From: Clostridia bacterium
GTDB taxonomy: Bacteria; Bacillota; Clostridia; Oscillospirales; CAG-382
DNA length: 5,220 bases
Assembly: GCA_017959195.1 (NCBI GenBank)
Contig: JAGDBE010000136.1
Span: 1 to 5,220, forward strand
Direction of reading: 5' to 3'
A model generated the notes under the pieces. The model was not told the origin of the DNA and made no database searches. It saw only the letters and a program-made list of their open reading frames with translations. Shown here in pieces: positions 1 to 5,095 of the stretch (positions are counted from its first letter, which is position 1; every line of letters begins with the position of its first letter). The translations under genes and the position numbers were made by a program.

Positions 1-795
1 GGCCTTCGCGACCTCGGCGTCGACATTAAGACGAATATGATTATCGGAAAGACCTTATCTATTGACGAGCTTGTCGAAGAATACGGCTTTGAAGCGGTAT
101 TCATCGGCTCGGGCGCGGGACTTCCGAAATTTATGAACATACCCGGCGAAAACTTAAAGGGCGTGCTCTCGGCAAACGAGTTTTTGACGAGAATTAACCT
201 TATGAAAGCGTACAAAGACGGCAGCGACACGCCCGTAATGCACGCGAAAAAGACGGTTGTCGTGGGCGGCGGAAACGTTGCCATGGACGCCGCAAGGTGC
301 GCAAAGCGTCTCGGCTCGGAAGTTTACATAGTTTACAGAAGAAGCATGGAAGAGCTTCCCGCAAGAAAAGAGGAAGTCGAGCATGCGATAGAAGAAGGAA
401 TAATATTCAAAACCCTCAACAACCCCGTTGAGATTTTCGGCAACGAAAACGGCTTTGTAAAGAGCATAAAATGCGTTGAAATGACGCTCGGAGAGCCGGA
501 CGAATCGGGAAGAAGAAGACCCGTCGTAAAAGAGGGAAGCGAATTTGTAATCGACGCCGACTGCGTTATCATGGCGCTCGGAACGTCGCCGAATCCGCTC
601 ATAAAATCCACGACGAGCGGTCTTGAAACACAGAAGTGGGGCGGCATAATCGCCGACGAAAACACCGGACTTACGTCAAGAGAGGGCATTTACGCGGGCG
701 GAGACGCCGTAACGGGAGCCGCAACCGTAATTCTTGCGATGGGCGCGGGCAAAAACGCGGCGGAAGCGATAGACGAATACATAAAAAACAAATAA
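1..795 (+). CDS. gltA: NADPH-dependent glutamate synthase small-subunit-type oxidoreductase (GltA/NfnB family), 3' part
   Basis: This is the C-terminal 264 residues of a flavoprotein. The frame is open from base 1, so the start and N-terminal half (normally iron-sulfur domain plus first FAD motif) lie outside; the family is about 460 residues. Residue numbers are for the visible part. The NAD(P)H Rossmann motif VVVGGGNVAMDAAR is at 86-99, followed by VYRRS at 111-115, whose arginines fit NADPH phosphate binding. The C-terminal FAD motif YAGGDAVTGAATVILAMG is at 231-248. The family passes electrons between NADPH, FAD and iron-sulfur centres, either for glutamate synthesis or, as NfnB, in the ferredoxin:NADP+ transhydrogenase of anaerobes. 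The two roles cannot be separated here: an NfnA/SudB-like gene just upstream would favour Nfn, a large glutamate synthase gene would favour GltB partnership. The protein is soluble and cytoplasmic. The reading frame is intact, and the ECF gene starts one base after the stop. Family assignment is firm; the exact role is not. Confidence 0.92.
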   Translation, partial: GLRDLGVDIKTNMIIGKTLSIDELVEEYGFEAVFIGSGAGLPKFMNIPGENLKGVLSANEFLTRINLMKAYKDGSDTPVMHAKKTVVVGGGNVAMDAARCAKRLGSEVYIVYRRSMEELPARKEEVEHAIEEGIIFKTLNNPVEIFGNENGFVKSIKCVEMTLGEPDESGRRRPVVKEGSEFVIDADCVIMALGTSPNPLIKSTTSGLETQKWGGIIADENTGLTSREGIYAGGDAVTGAATVILAMGAGKNAAEAIDEYIKNK

Positions 796-796
796 A

Positions 797-1336
797 ATGA
801 AAATGAACGGAAACATCAGAAAATTCGTAAATGCGGCAATGCTTGCGGCGCTGACGTGCGTTGCCGTGCTTATTATAGAAATTCCCATCCCTGCGACAAA
901 CGGATATATTAACGCCGGCGACGGGATTGTGCTGCTCTGCGCCGCTTTGCTCGGAAGCGTGTACGGAGGCTTTGCGGCGGGAGTAGGCGCTTCGCTTGCC
1001 GACGTGTTTCTCGGCTACGTCAGATACGTGCCGGCGACGTTTATAATTAAATTTATTATGGCGTTTATCGCCGGAATGATTTTTAAGAAAACCGACCCGA
1101 AAAAGAGCGCGGGAATAATACTTTGCGCGCTCGTTTCGGGACTTGCGTCGGAAACGGTAATGATTGCGGGATACTTCGTATACGAAGCGCTGGCGCTGGG
1201 ATACGGCTTTGCGGGCGCGCTTGCGGGCGTTCCCGGAAATATCTTTCAGGGCATCGGCGGCACGGTAATATATGCAATTTTACTGTTTGCCGTAAAGAAA
1301 AACAAGTTTTTATCCGAAAAAATGAATTTGAAATGA
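797..1336 (+). CDS. ECF transporter S component (substrate-binding membrane subunit)
   Basis: This 179-residue, very hydrophobic protein has about five or six predicted membrane segments, roughly at residues 11-30, 43-64, 80-97, 105-130 and 148-168. The segment from GYINAGDGIVLLCAALLG (36-53) through GASLADVFLGY (64-74) to VPATFIIKF (78-86) is typical of the ECF S-component superfamily (ECF_trnsprt / DUF1393-like group). Such proteins bind a vitamin or its precursor and dock on a shared energizing module of two ATPases and the EcfT membrane protein. No ATPase or EcfT gene is visible, so this is probably a group II S component using a module encoded elsewhere. The substrate cannot be read from the sequence, and no riboswitch is present because only one base separates the gene from the upstream stop. 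The ATG at 797 is used; a second in-frame ATG lies at 803, and neither has a clear Shine-Dalgarno, which suggests translation coupled to the upstream gene. Confidence 0.88.
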   Translation: MKMNGNIRKFVNAAMLAALTCVAVLIIEIPIPATNGYINAGDGIVLLCAALLGSVYGGFAAGVGASLADVFLGYVRYVPATFIIKFIMAFIAGMIFKKTDPKKSAGIILCALVSGLASETVMIAGYFVYEALALGYGFAGALAGVPGNIFQGIGGTVIYAILLFAVKKNKFLSEKMNLK

Positions 1337-1352
1337 CCGGTGGTAAGAAAAT

Positions 1353-1901
1353 ATGGGAGTAATAACGGATTACACGGTTTACGAAGGAAGACCCGACAGA
1401 AACGGGAGAATTGACAAGGAAAACGACGCGTACGACTTTCTCGAAAAAGCAGGAGTGCGCTTTTTGAGAGTTGACCACGCCCCCGTCGACACGATTGAGG
1501 AGTGCGCGGAGGTAAAGGCGCTTTTAGGGCTCGGACTTTGCAAAAATCTGTTTTTGAGCAACTATCAGAGGACGAGATATTATCTACTCGTCATGCACGG
1601 GGAAAAGAAATTCAGCACGGCGGTCGTTTCAAAGCAGATAGCGTCGTCGCGGCTTTCTTTCGCGCCCAAAGAGGACATGGAAAAACTCTTGAACTTAACG
1701 CCCGGCTCGGTTACGGTTCTGGGACTTATGTACGACAAGGAAAACAAGGTGCGGCTGCTCATAGACAAGGATATTTTTGAAGACGAATATTTCGGCTGCC
1801 ACCCAATGATAAACACCTCGTCGATAAAATTCAGCACCGGCGACTTAAAAGAGAAGGTGCTGCCCGCGCTTGCGCACGAATACACGCTCGTTGAAGTGTG
1901 A
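1353..1901 (+). CDS. ProX/YbaK-type aminoacyl-tRNA deacylase (prolyl-tRNA synthetase-associated domain protein)
   Basis: This 182-residue soluble protein covers the whole YbaK/ProX editing fold. The family hydrolyses mischarged tRNA, typically Ala-tRNA(Pro), acting in trans as a free-standing copy of the prolyl-tRNA synthetase editing domain. Visible hallmarks are GLCKNLFLSN at 61-70, where K64 matches the conserved lysine of the active site; the core segment LTPGSVTVLGLMYD at 115-128; and GCHPMINTSSIKF at 148-160, matching the GxHP plus Asn/Thr-rich loop that closes the pocket. A roughly 20-residue N-terminal extension (EGRPDRNGR and following) precedes the fold, a layout I recall from clostridial members of this family. 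The start is ATG 1353, 16 bases after the ECF stop, with only a weak GGTGG-type site ahead of it. It is probably co-transcribed with the two genes upstream. Deacylase family is well supported; specificity for Ala rather than Cys or Ser is inferred. Confidence 0.9.
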   Translation: MGVITDYTVYEGRPDRNGRIDKENDAYDFLEKAGVRFLRVDHAPVDTIEECAEVKALLGLGLCKNLFLSNYQRTRYYLLVMHGEKKFSTAVVSKQIASSRLSFAPKEDMEKLLNLTPGSVTVLGLMYDKENKVRLLIDKDIFEDEYFGCHPMINTSSIKFSTGDLKEKVLPALAHEYTLVEV

Positions 1902-1923
1902 TTTGCGTTTTATGCGCGCAAAT
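1901..1923. repeat. Inverted repeat overlapping the ychF promoter
   Basis: A perfect 7-bp dyad, ATTTGCG at 1901-1907 and CGCAAAT at 1917-1923, is separated by 9 bases. It covers the -35 hexamer and most of the spacer of the ychF promoter and starts on the last base of the preceding stop codon. No T-run follows, so it does not look like an intrinsic terminator. It could be a repressor operator, a weak hairpin at the end of the upstream operon, or chance. Confidence 0.35.
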
Positions 1924-1931
1924 GGTATAAT
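1903..1931 (+). promoter_or_regulatory. Predicted sigma-A promoter of ychF
   Basis: A consensus -10 box TATAAT lies at 1926-1931 with an extended -10 TG at 1923-1924. A partial -35 hexamer TTGCGT at 1903-1908 sits exactly 17 bases upstream. Transcription would begin near 1938, giving a leader of about 30 bases. It shows that ychF can be transcribed apart from the preceding three genes, although no terminator separates them. Confidence 0.75.
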
Positions 1932-1952
1932 AAAAAGGTAAAAGATTAAAGA

Positions 1953-1957
1953 AAAGG
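1953..1957 (+). promoter_or_regulatory. Ribosome binding site of ychF
   Basis: AAAGG lies 10 bases before the ATG at 1968. It is a modest site with slightly long spacing, but no better start is nearby, and the protein begins exactly as YchF proteins do (MKLGIVGLPNVGKST). Confidence 0.55.
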
Positions 1958-1967
1958 TTGTTGTTTT

Positions 1968-3062
1968 ATGAAACTCGGAATTGTTGGACTTCCAAACGTC
2001 GGAAAAAGCACGCTTTTCAACGCGATTACAAACGCGGGAGCCGAATCGGCGAACTACCCGTTCTGCACGATAGAGCCCAACGTCGGCGTGGCCGCAGTGC
2101 CCGATAAGCGCCTTGACGTGCTGACTTCGATGTACAACCCGAAAAAAACCACCCCCGCCGTTATCGAATTCGTCGATATCGCGGGTCTTGTTAAAGGCGC
2201 GTCGCAGGGCGAGGGACTCGGAAACAAGTTTCTTTCGCACATAAGGGAAGTCGACGCGGTCGTTCACGTCGTGAGATGCTTTGAAAACGACGATATTATC
2301 CACGTAAGCGGCAAGGTTGACCCCGCGTCGGACGTCGAGACGATAAATCTGGAGCTCATTTATTCCGACATAGAAATCGTCGAGAGAAGAATCGAGCGCG
2401 CAAAGAAGATTTTAAAGGGCGACAAGTCGGCGCAGAAGGAAATAGACCTGCTTGAAAAAATTCTCGCGCTGCTGAACGAAGGCAAAAAGGCAAACGCGGC
2501 TGAATATACAAAAGACGAGCTTGAACTGCTCAAAGACGTGCCGCTTCTTTCGGCAAAGCCGGTAATCTACGTTGCAAACGTAAACGAGGACTCCATCGGA
2601 AAAGACCTTTCGCAAAACGAGTACTATATGAAACTCAAAGAGATTGCCGATGCCGAAAAGTCGGGAATTATAAGCATTTGCGCCGAGCTTGAGGAGGAGA
2701 TCGCCTCCCTTGAGGAAGGCGAAAAGCACGAGTTTTTGAAGGAGCTCGGCATCGAGCAGAGCGGACTTGACAATCTCGTGAGCGCGTGCTACGACCTGCT
2801 GGGACTTATCAGTTTTCTTACGGCGGGGTCCGACGAAGTGCGCGCGTGGACGATAAAAAAGGGTACCAAAGCGCCTCAGGCGGCGGGAAAAATTCATACC
2901 GACTTTGAGAGGGGCTTTATCCGCGCCGAGGTTATTTCGTTTGAAGAACTCGTGGAATGCGGGTCCACCGCGGCGGCAAAGGAAAAGGGAATCATGCGTT
3001 CCGAGGGCAAGGACTACGTAATGCAGGACGGCGACGTCGTACTGTTTCGGTTCAACGTGTGA
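1968..3062 (+). CDS. ychF: Redox-regulated ATPase YchF (Obg-family P-loop protein)
   Basis: At 364 residues this is the usual YchF length and looks complete. YchF/OLA1 is a cytoplasmic, ribosome-associated P-loop protein of the Obg family that hydrolyses ATP rather than GTP and is linked to translation and stress responses. The P-loop GLPNVGKST is at 7-15, the G3 motif DIAG at 70-73 followed by the conserved GLVKGASQGEGLGNKFL stretch, and the altered G4 motif NVNE at 204-207. This NxxE in place of NKxD is the signature behind its ATP preference. A helical coiled-coil insert spans about 125-200, and the C-terminal TGS domain occupies about 281-363, ending in the typical QDGDVVLFRFNV. C33 in YPFCTIEPN matches the conserved cysteine implicated in redox control in other bacteria. 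The gene has its own promoter and no clear terminator after the stop, so read-through into the lipoprotein gene is possible. Confidence 0.98.
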   Translation: MKLGIVGLPNVGKSTLFNAITNAGAESANYPFCTIEPNVGVAAVPDKRLDVLTSMYNPKKTTPAVIEFVDIAGLVKGASQGEGLGNKFLSHIREVDAVVHVVRCFENDDIIHVSGKVDPASDVETINLELIYSDIEIVERRIERAKKILKGDKSAQKEIDLLEKILALLNEGKKANAAEYTKDELELLKDVPLLSAKPVIYVANVNEDSIGKDLSQNEYYMKLKEIADAEKSGIISICAELEEEIASLEEGEKHEFLKELGIEQSGLDNLVSACYDLLGLISFLTAGSDEVRAWTIKKGTKAPQAAGKIHTDFERGFIRAEVISFEELVECGSTAAAKEKGIMRSEGKDYVMQDGDVVLFRFNV

Positions 3063-3071
3063 AATTTACTA

Positions 3072-3100
3072 TTGAAAATGTTTTTTTGATGTGATATACT
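3072..3100 (+). promoter_or_regulatory. Predicted sigma-A promoter of the leucine-rich-repeat lipoprotein gene
   Basis: A near-consensus -35 TTGAAA at 3072-3077 is followed after exactly 17 bases by the -10 TATACT at 3095-3100, with an extended -10 TG at 3092-3093. Transcription would start near 3107. The promoter begins ten bases after the ychF stop and is the best match in the window, which suggests substantial expression of the lipoprotein. Confidence 0.8.
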
Positions 3101-3102
3101 AT

Positions 3103-3121
3103 TTTTTGTAATATACAAAAA
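3103..3121. repeat. Perfect inverted repeat at the transcription start of the lipoprotein gene
   Basis: TTTTTGTA at 3103-3110 and TACAAAAA at 3114-3121 form an 8-bp dyad with a 3-base spacer. It lies between the -10 box and the Shine-Dalgarno, over the expected transcription start. As DNA it could be a repressor operator. As RNA the hairpin would be weak and probably truncated by the start site, although its right arm touches the ribosome binding site. No further T-run follows, so it is not a terminator for ychF. Confidence 0.4.
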
Positions 3122-3125
3122 GGAG
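3121..3125 (+). promoter_or_regulatory. Ribosome binding site of the lipoprotein gene
   Basis: AGGAG lies 7 bases before the ATG at 3133, a strong and well-spaced Shine-Dalgarno that fixes the start. That start also puts the lipobox at the normal distance from the N-terminus. Confidence 0.8.
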
Positions 3126-3132
3126 AACTGCA

Positions 3133-4056
3133 ATGAAAAGAAATATATTTGGAATAATCTGCATTATACTTTGTCTGTGCCTCCTTCTTTCTTCCTGCGG
3201 AAAGGAAGAAACAGCCGGTGAGGGCGAAACAAACGCGGACGCCGAAACAGTAGAGGATACTCCGGTCATTCCCGAAGAGGAAGTTAAGGAAACCTTCGAA
3301 TACACCTTGAAAGACGGAGAAGCTACGCTTGATAAGTATAACGGCTCGGACGAGGAAGTAAAACTCGAAGAGACCGTAACAGTAATAAAGAAGAAAAAAG
3401 AGAAAAAGACGGTAACCGAGACCGTTCAAAACGCCGACGGCACCACGTCGCAGGTTGAAAAGACGGTTGAAGAGACGGTCGAAATTCCCGAAGAATATAC
3501 GCTTACCGCGATTTCCGCAGGCGCGTTTATGGGAAATGAGAGCGTAAAGAAGGTAATAGTACCCGACAGCGTTCTTACAGTCGGCGACGCCGTGTTCCAG
3601 GGCTGCACCGCTTTGGAAGAAGTAGTTCTTCCCAAAGGACTTGAAAAAATCTCCGACAGACTCTTCTACGGCTGCGAAAAGCTTGAAAAACTTGAAATTC
3701 CCGAAACCGTAACGACAGTCGGACTCTTCGCATTCGGCGACATATTCAATCCGAGCGCATGGTACGCAAACCTTGCGGACGAAGACGTTATAGTCGGCGA
3801 CGGCATACTCATAAAGCACAACGGCACGTCGGAAAAAGTTTCTTATTCCGACGAAGTAAAGAAAGTCGCATACTACGCATTTTACGGAACGCCCGTTACC
3901 GAAGTTTACTTCACAAACTCCATTGAGGATATAAGCGACCTTGCGTTCTACCGCACGGGCGCGACGGTAATGCTTCCCGCAGGTTCTTCAAAGATCAGCG
4001 AATTCAAGGCCAAGAGCATCACGGTTGACACCTATTCGCCGGAGGAAGCGGAATAA
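3133..4056 (+). CDS. Surface lipoprotein with BspA-type leucine-rich repeats
   Basis: The 307-residue product begins with a lipoprotein signal: MKRN, a hydrophobic stretch at 5-19, and the lipobox LSSC with the lipidated cysteine at 22. After processing it should be anchored to the outer face of the membrane. An acidic, disordered-looking stretch (24-55) follows. The repeat domain is of the LRR_5/BspA type: about 23-residue units near 124-146, 147-169 and 170-192, each with the V/I-P-x-S/G-V-x-x-V/I-G-x-x-A/L-F-x-G-C pattern, plus a fourth partial unit. A characteristic connector with WYANL and VIVGDGILIKHNGTSEKV (209-236) precedes two more degenerate units (241-295). The first unit seems to be split by a Lys/Glu/Thr/Val-rich insert at about 82-117. 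In other bacteria such domains mediate protein or host-surface binding; the ligand here is unknown. The gene stands alone, with its own promoter and terminator. Confidence 0.9.
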   Translation: MKRNIFGIICIILCLCLLLSSCGKEETAGEGETNADAETVEDTPVIPEEEVKETFEYTLKDGEATLDKYNGSDEEVKLEETVTVIKKKKEKKTVTETVQNADGTTSQVEKTVEETVEIPEEYTLTAISAGAFMGNESVKKVIVPDSVLTVGDAVFQGCTALEEVVLPKGLEKISDRLFYGCEKLEKLEIPETVTTVGLFAFGDIFNPSAWYANLADEDVIVGDGILIKHNGTSEKVSYSDEVKKVAYYAFYGTPVTEVYFTNSIEDISDLAFYRTGATVMLPAGSSKISEFKAKSITVDTYSPEEAE

Positions 4057-4085
4057 ATTAATTTTACCACGCAAAAAATATAATA

Positions 4086-4119
4086 AAAAAAGCGGAAAAA
4101 GAAATTTTTCTGCTTTTTT
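4086..4119 (+). terminator. Intrinsic terminator after the lipoprotein gene
   Basis: A 15-bp stem (4086-4100 with 4105-4119), containing one G-T mismatch that can pair as G-U in RNA, closes on a GAAA loop at 4101-4104. The upper stem is A/T with a GC-rich middle, and the descending arm ends in six T residues, giving the terminator U-tract. Because A and T tracts flank both sides it might also work on the minus strand, but no minus-strand gene ends here. Confidence 0.9.
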
Positions 4120-4136
4120 GAATTAAAAAACAAATT

Positions 4137-4142
4137 GAGGGG
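4137..4142 (+). promoter_or_regulatory. Ribosome binding site that supports a TTG start
   Basis: GAGGGG lies 8 bases before the TTG at 4151. An in-frame TGA at 4136-4138 closes the frame just upstream, and the first in-frame ATG is codon 58. TTG is therefore the only start that keeps the N-terminal domain and has a ribosome binding site. Confidence 0.75.
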
Positions 4143-4150
4143 AAATAACG

Positions 4151-5059
4151 TTGTCGCAAAACGGGAGGAAATCTGTCAAAAAACTGGTTATAAAAACGCT
4201 TGAAAACTATTCCGTAACCGAAATAACCGCGGAAGAGCTCAAAAGAATAATTCTGGCAAACGGGTACACACTCGTTTGTTTTGAAAGCAACGAGAAACCG
4301 CAGGGTGCGGTTTTCAACCTTATGAGGAAGGCGGGCGTGCTAGAAAAGGCGAAATATCTCGACACCTTTACTTGCTCGTATGAGGAAAGGCACTTCGCTT
4401 TTCTGAAAAAGGACGTGTCCGAAAAGAGATATTTTTACGGGCTCTGCAATATTCTCGGAGGCATTATTGTAAAAAACGAGTACGGAGACGGCCCCGACAA
4501 CGCCATATATGCGGGAGAATTTGCGTACCGCCTTGCAAAAATTCAGGAAGGCGGAATTATTTACAACCAGTTTACTCTATTCCCGAAAAGAAGCATCGCT
4601 GCTGCGTCGGCGTTTCTGCTGCTTATTACTTTTTCGACGGAAAGACTTCTGTCGCAGATTCCGAATAAATCCACGTTTACTCTCCTCTCGTCAGAAAGCG
4701 CGGTAAACGCGCTCGCACCCCAAACGCCCGAAACAACAAAAGACAGCGGAACAGTTAAAGATGCGGCCGAAGTATTTGCATATACCGGCGCTGCTTCGCC
4801 CGAAAATGAAGAAAAACCGGAAGAAACCGTACCGGACGGCGCTGAAAATATCGTAAACGGCGAAAACGGCGAAAAAGAGGAGCTTCAAACGCAGACGGAC
4901 GCTGCCGAAACGGTGCAGACCGTTTTCTACGCGACGAAAAGCGGCAAAAAATATCACGTCGAGGGCTGCAGTTACATTGAGGGCAAAGATACGGTAATCG
5001 TAACCGAATCTGATATAAAAAGCGGAAAATATACGCCGTGTTCGCGGTGTATCGGATAA
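4151..5059 (+). CDS. Single-span membrane protein: ImmA/IrrE-like domain lacking HExxH, plus extracellular His/Cys (Ada-like) domain
   Basis: I do not recognise this 302-residue protein as a whole. Residues about 22-135 have the outline of an ImmA/IrrE (DUF955) metallopeptidase: an EELKRII helix, a DTFTCS strand, AFLKKDVSEKRYF, then LCNILGGIIVKNEYGD where active members carry a (L)HExxH(I) helix, and later EFAYRLAK, resembling the conserved FA-containing helix. In my alignment the zinc-binding and catalytic H, E and H become N100, I101 and G104, so peptidase activity is unlikely. One membrane span follows at about 148-162 after PKR, predicting N-terminus inside. Residues 183-255 are an acidic, Pro/Thr/Asn-rich linker. 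The C-terminal module (257-302) has YATKSGKKYH, C273, and CSRC at 297-300; H269, C273, C297 and C300 could bind zinc, as in Ada-like modules attached to secreted nucleases. It starts at TTG and lies between two terminators, so it is probably monocistronic. Reading frame is certain, domain calls tentative. Confidence 0.85.
   Translation: MSQNGRKSVKKLVIKTLENYSVTEITAEELKRIILANGYTLVCFESNEKPQGAVFNLMRKAGVLEKAKYLDTFTCSYEERHFAFLKKDVSEKRYFYGLCNILGGIIVKNEYGDGPDNAIYAGEFAYRLAKIQEGGIIYNQFTLFPKRSIAAASAFLLLITFSTERLLSQIPNKSTFTLLSSESAVNALAPQTPETTKDSGTVKDAAEVFAYTGAASPENEEKPEETVPDGAENIVNGENGEKEELQTQTDAAETVQTVFYATKSGKKYHVEGCSYIEGKDTVIVTESDIKSGKYTPCSRCIG
4855..4872 (+). repeat. Two perfect 9-bp tandem copies in the linker
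   Basis: AAACGGCGA occurs at 4855-4863 and again at 4864-4872, encoding the NGENGE portion of the acidic linker. Being in frame, gain or loss of a copy would only change linker length by three residues. It is short enough to be an ordinary slippage product. Confidence 0.6.
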
Positions 5060-5095
5060 TAAAAAAGACGGTGTTTCCACCGTCTTTTTTATTAT
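5056..5095. terminator. Bidirectional intrinsic terminator shared by two convergent genes
   Basis: Bases 5056-5073 pair perfectly with 5078-5095 (18 bp) around a TTTC loop at 5074-5077. The core GACGGTG/CACCGTC is flanked by A6 and T6 tracts, so a U-run follows the GC-rich hairpin in either direction. The plus-strand gene stops at 5057-5059 and the minus-strand gene at 5092-5094, both inside the stem. Confidence 0.93.

Noticed and set aside
796..1352. Vitamin riboswitch controlling the ECF S component
   Set aside because: Only one base separates this gene from the upstream stop codon, which leaves no room for a leader element.
1083..1478. Minus-strand open frame across the ECF and deacylase genes
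   Set aside because: It is antisense to two genes with clear family motifs, and its translation shows no recognisable domain.
2412..2897. Minus-strand open frame inside ychF
   Set aside because: It is a shadow of a firmly identified, full-length conserved gene.
3061..3090. Possible terminator after ychF (T-run at 3081-3087)
   Set aside because: No GC-containing stem precedes the T-run; the region is better explained as the -35 and spacer of the next promoter.
3052..3819. Long 255-codon minus-strand open frame opposite the lipoprotein gene
   Set aside because: It is antisense to a gene with a signal peptide, lipobox, promoter and ribosome binding site. Its translation has the Phe/Tyr/Arg-rich, low-information look of an antisense shadow.
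4079..4084. Consensus TATAAT between the lipoprotein stop and its terminator, as a promoter for the membrane-protein gene
   Set aside because: No acceptable -35 hexamer lies 16-18 bases upstream and there is no extended -10 TG. The sequence is very A/T-rich, and a start near 4091 would fall inside the terminator stem. It is mentioned in a finding but not called as a promoter.
4151..5059. Reading the membrane protein as an active metallopeptidase or as an Ada DNA-repair protein
   Set aside because: There is no HExxH in the N-terminal domain. The C-terminal His/Cys module lacks the Ada methyltransferase and AraC-type domains and lies beyond a membrane span, so neither activity can be supported.
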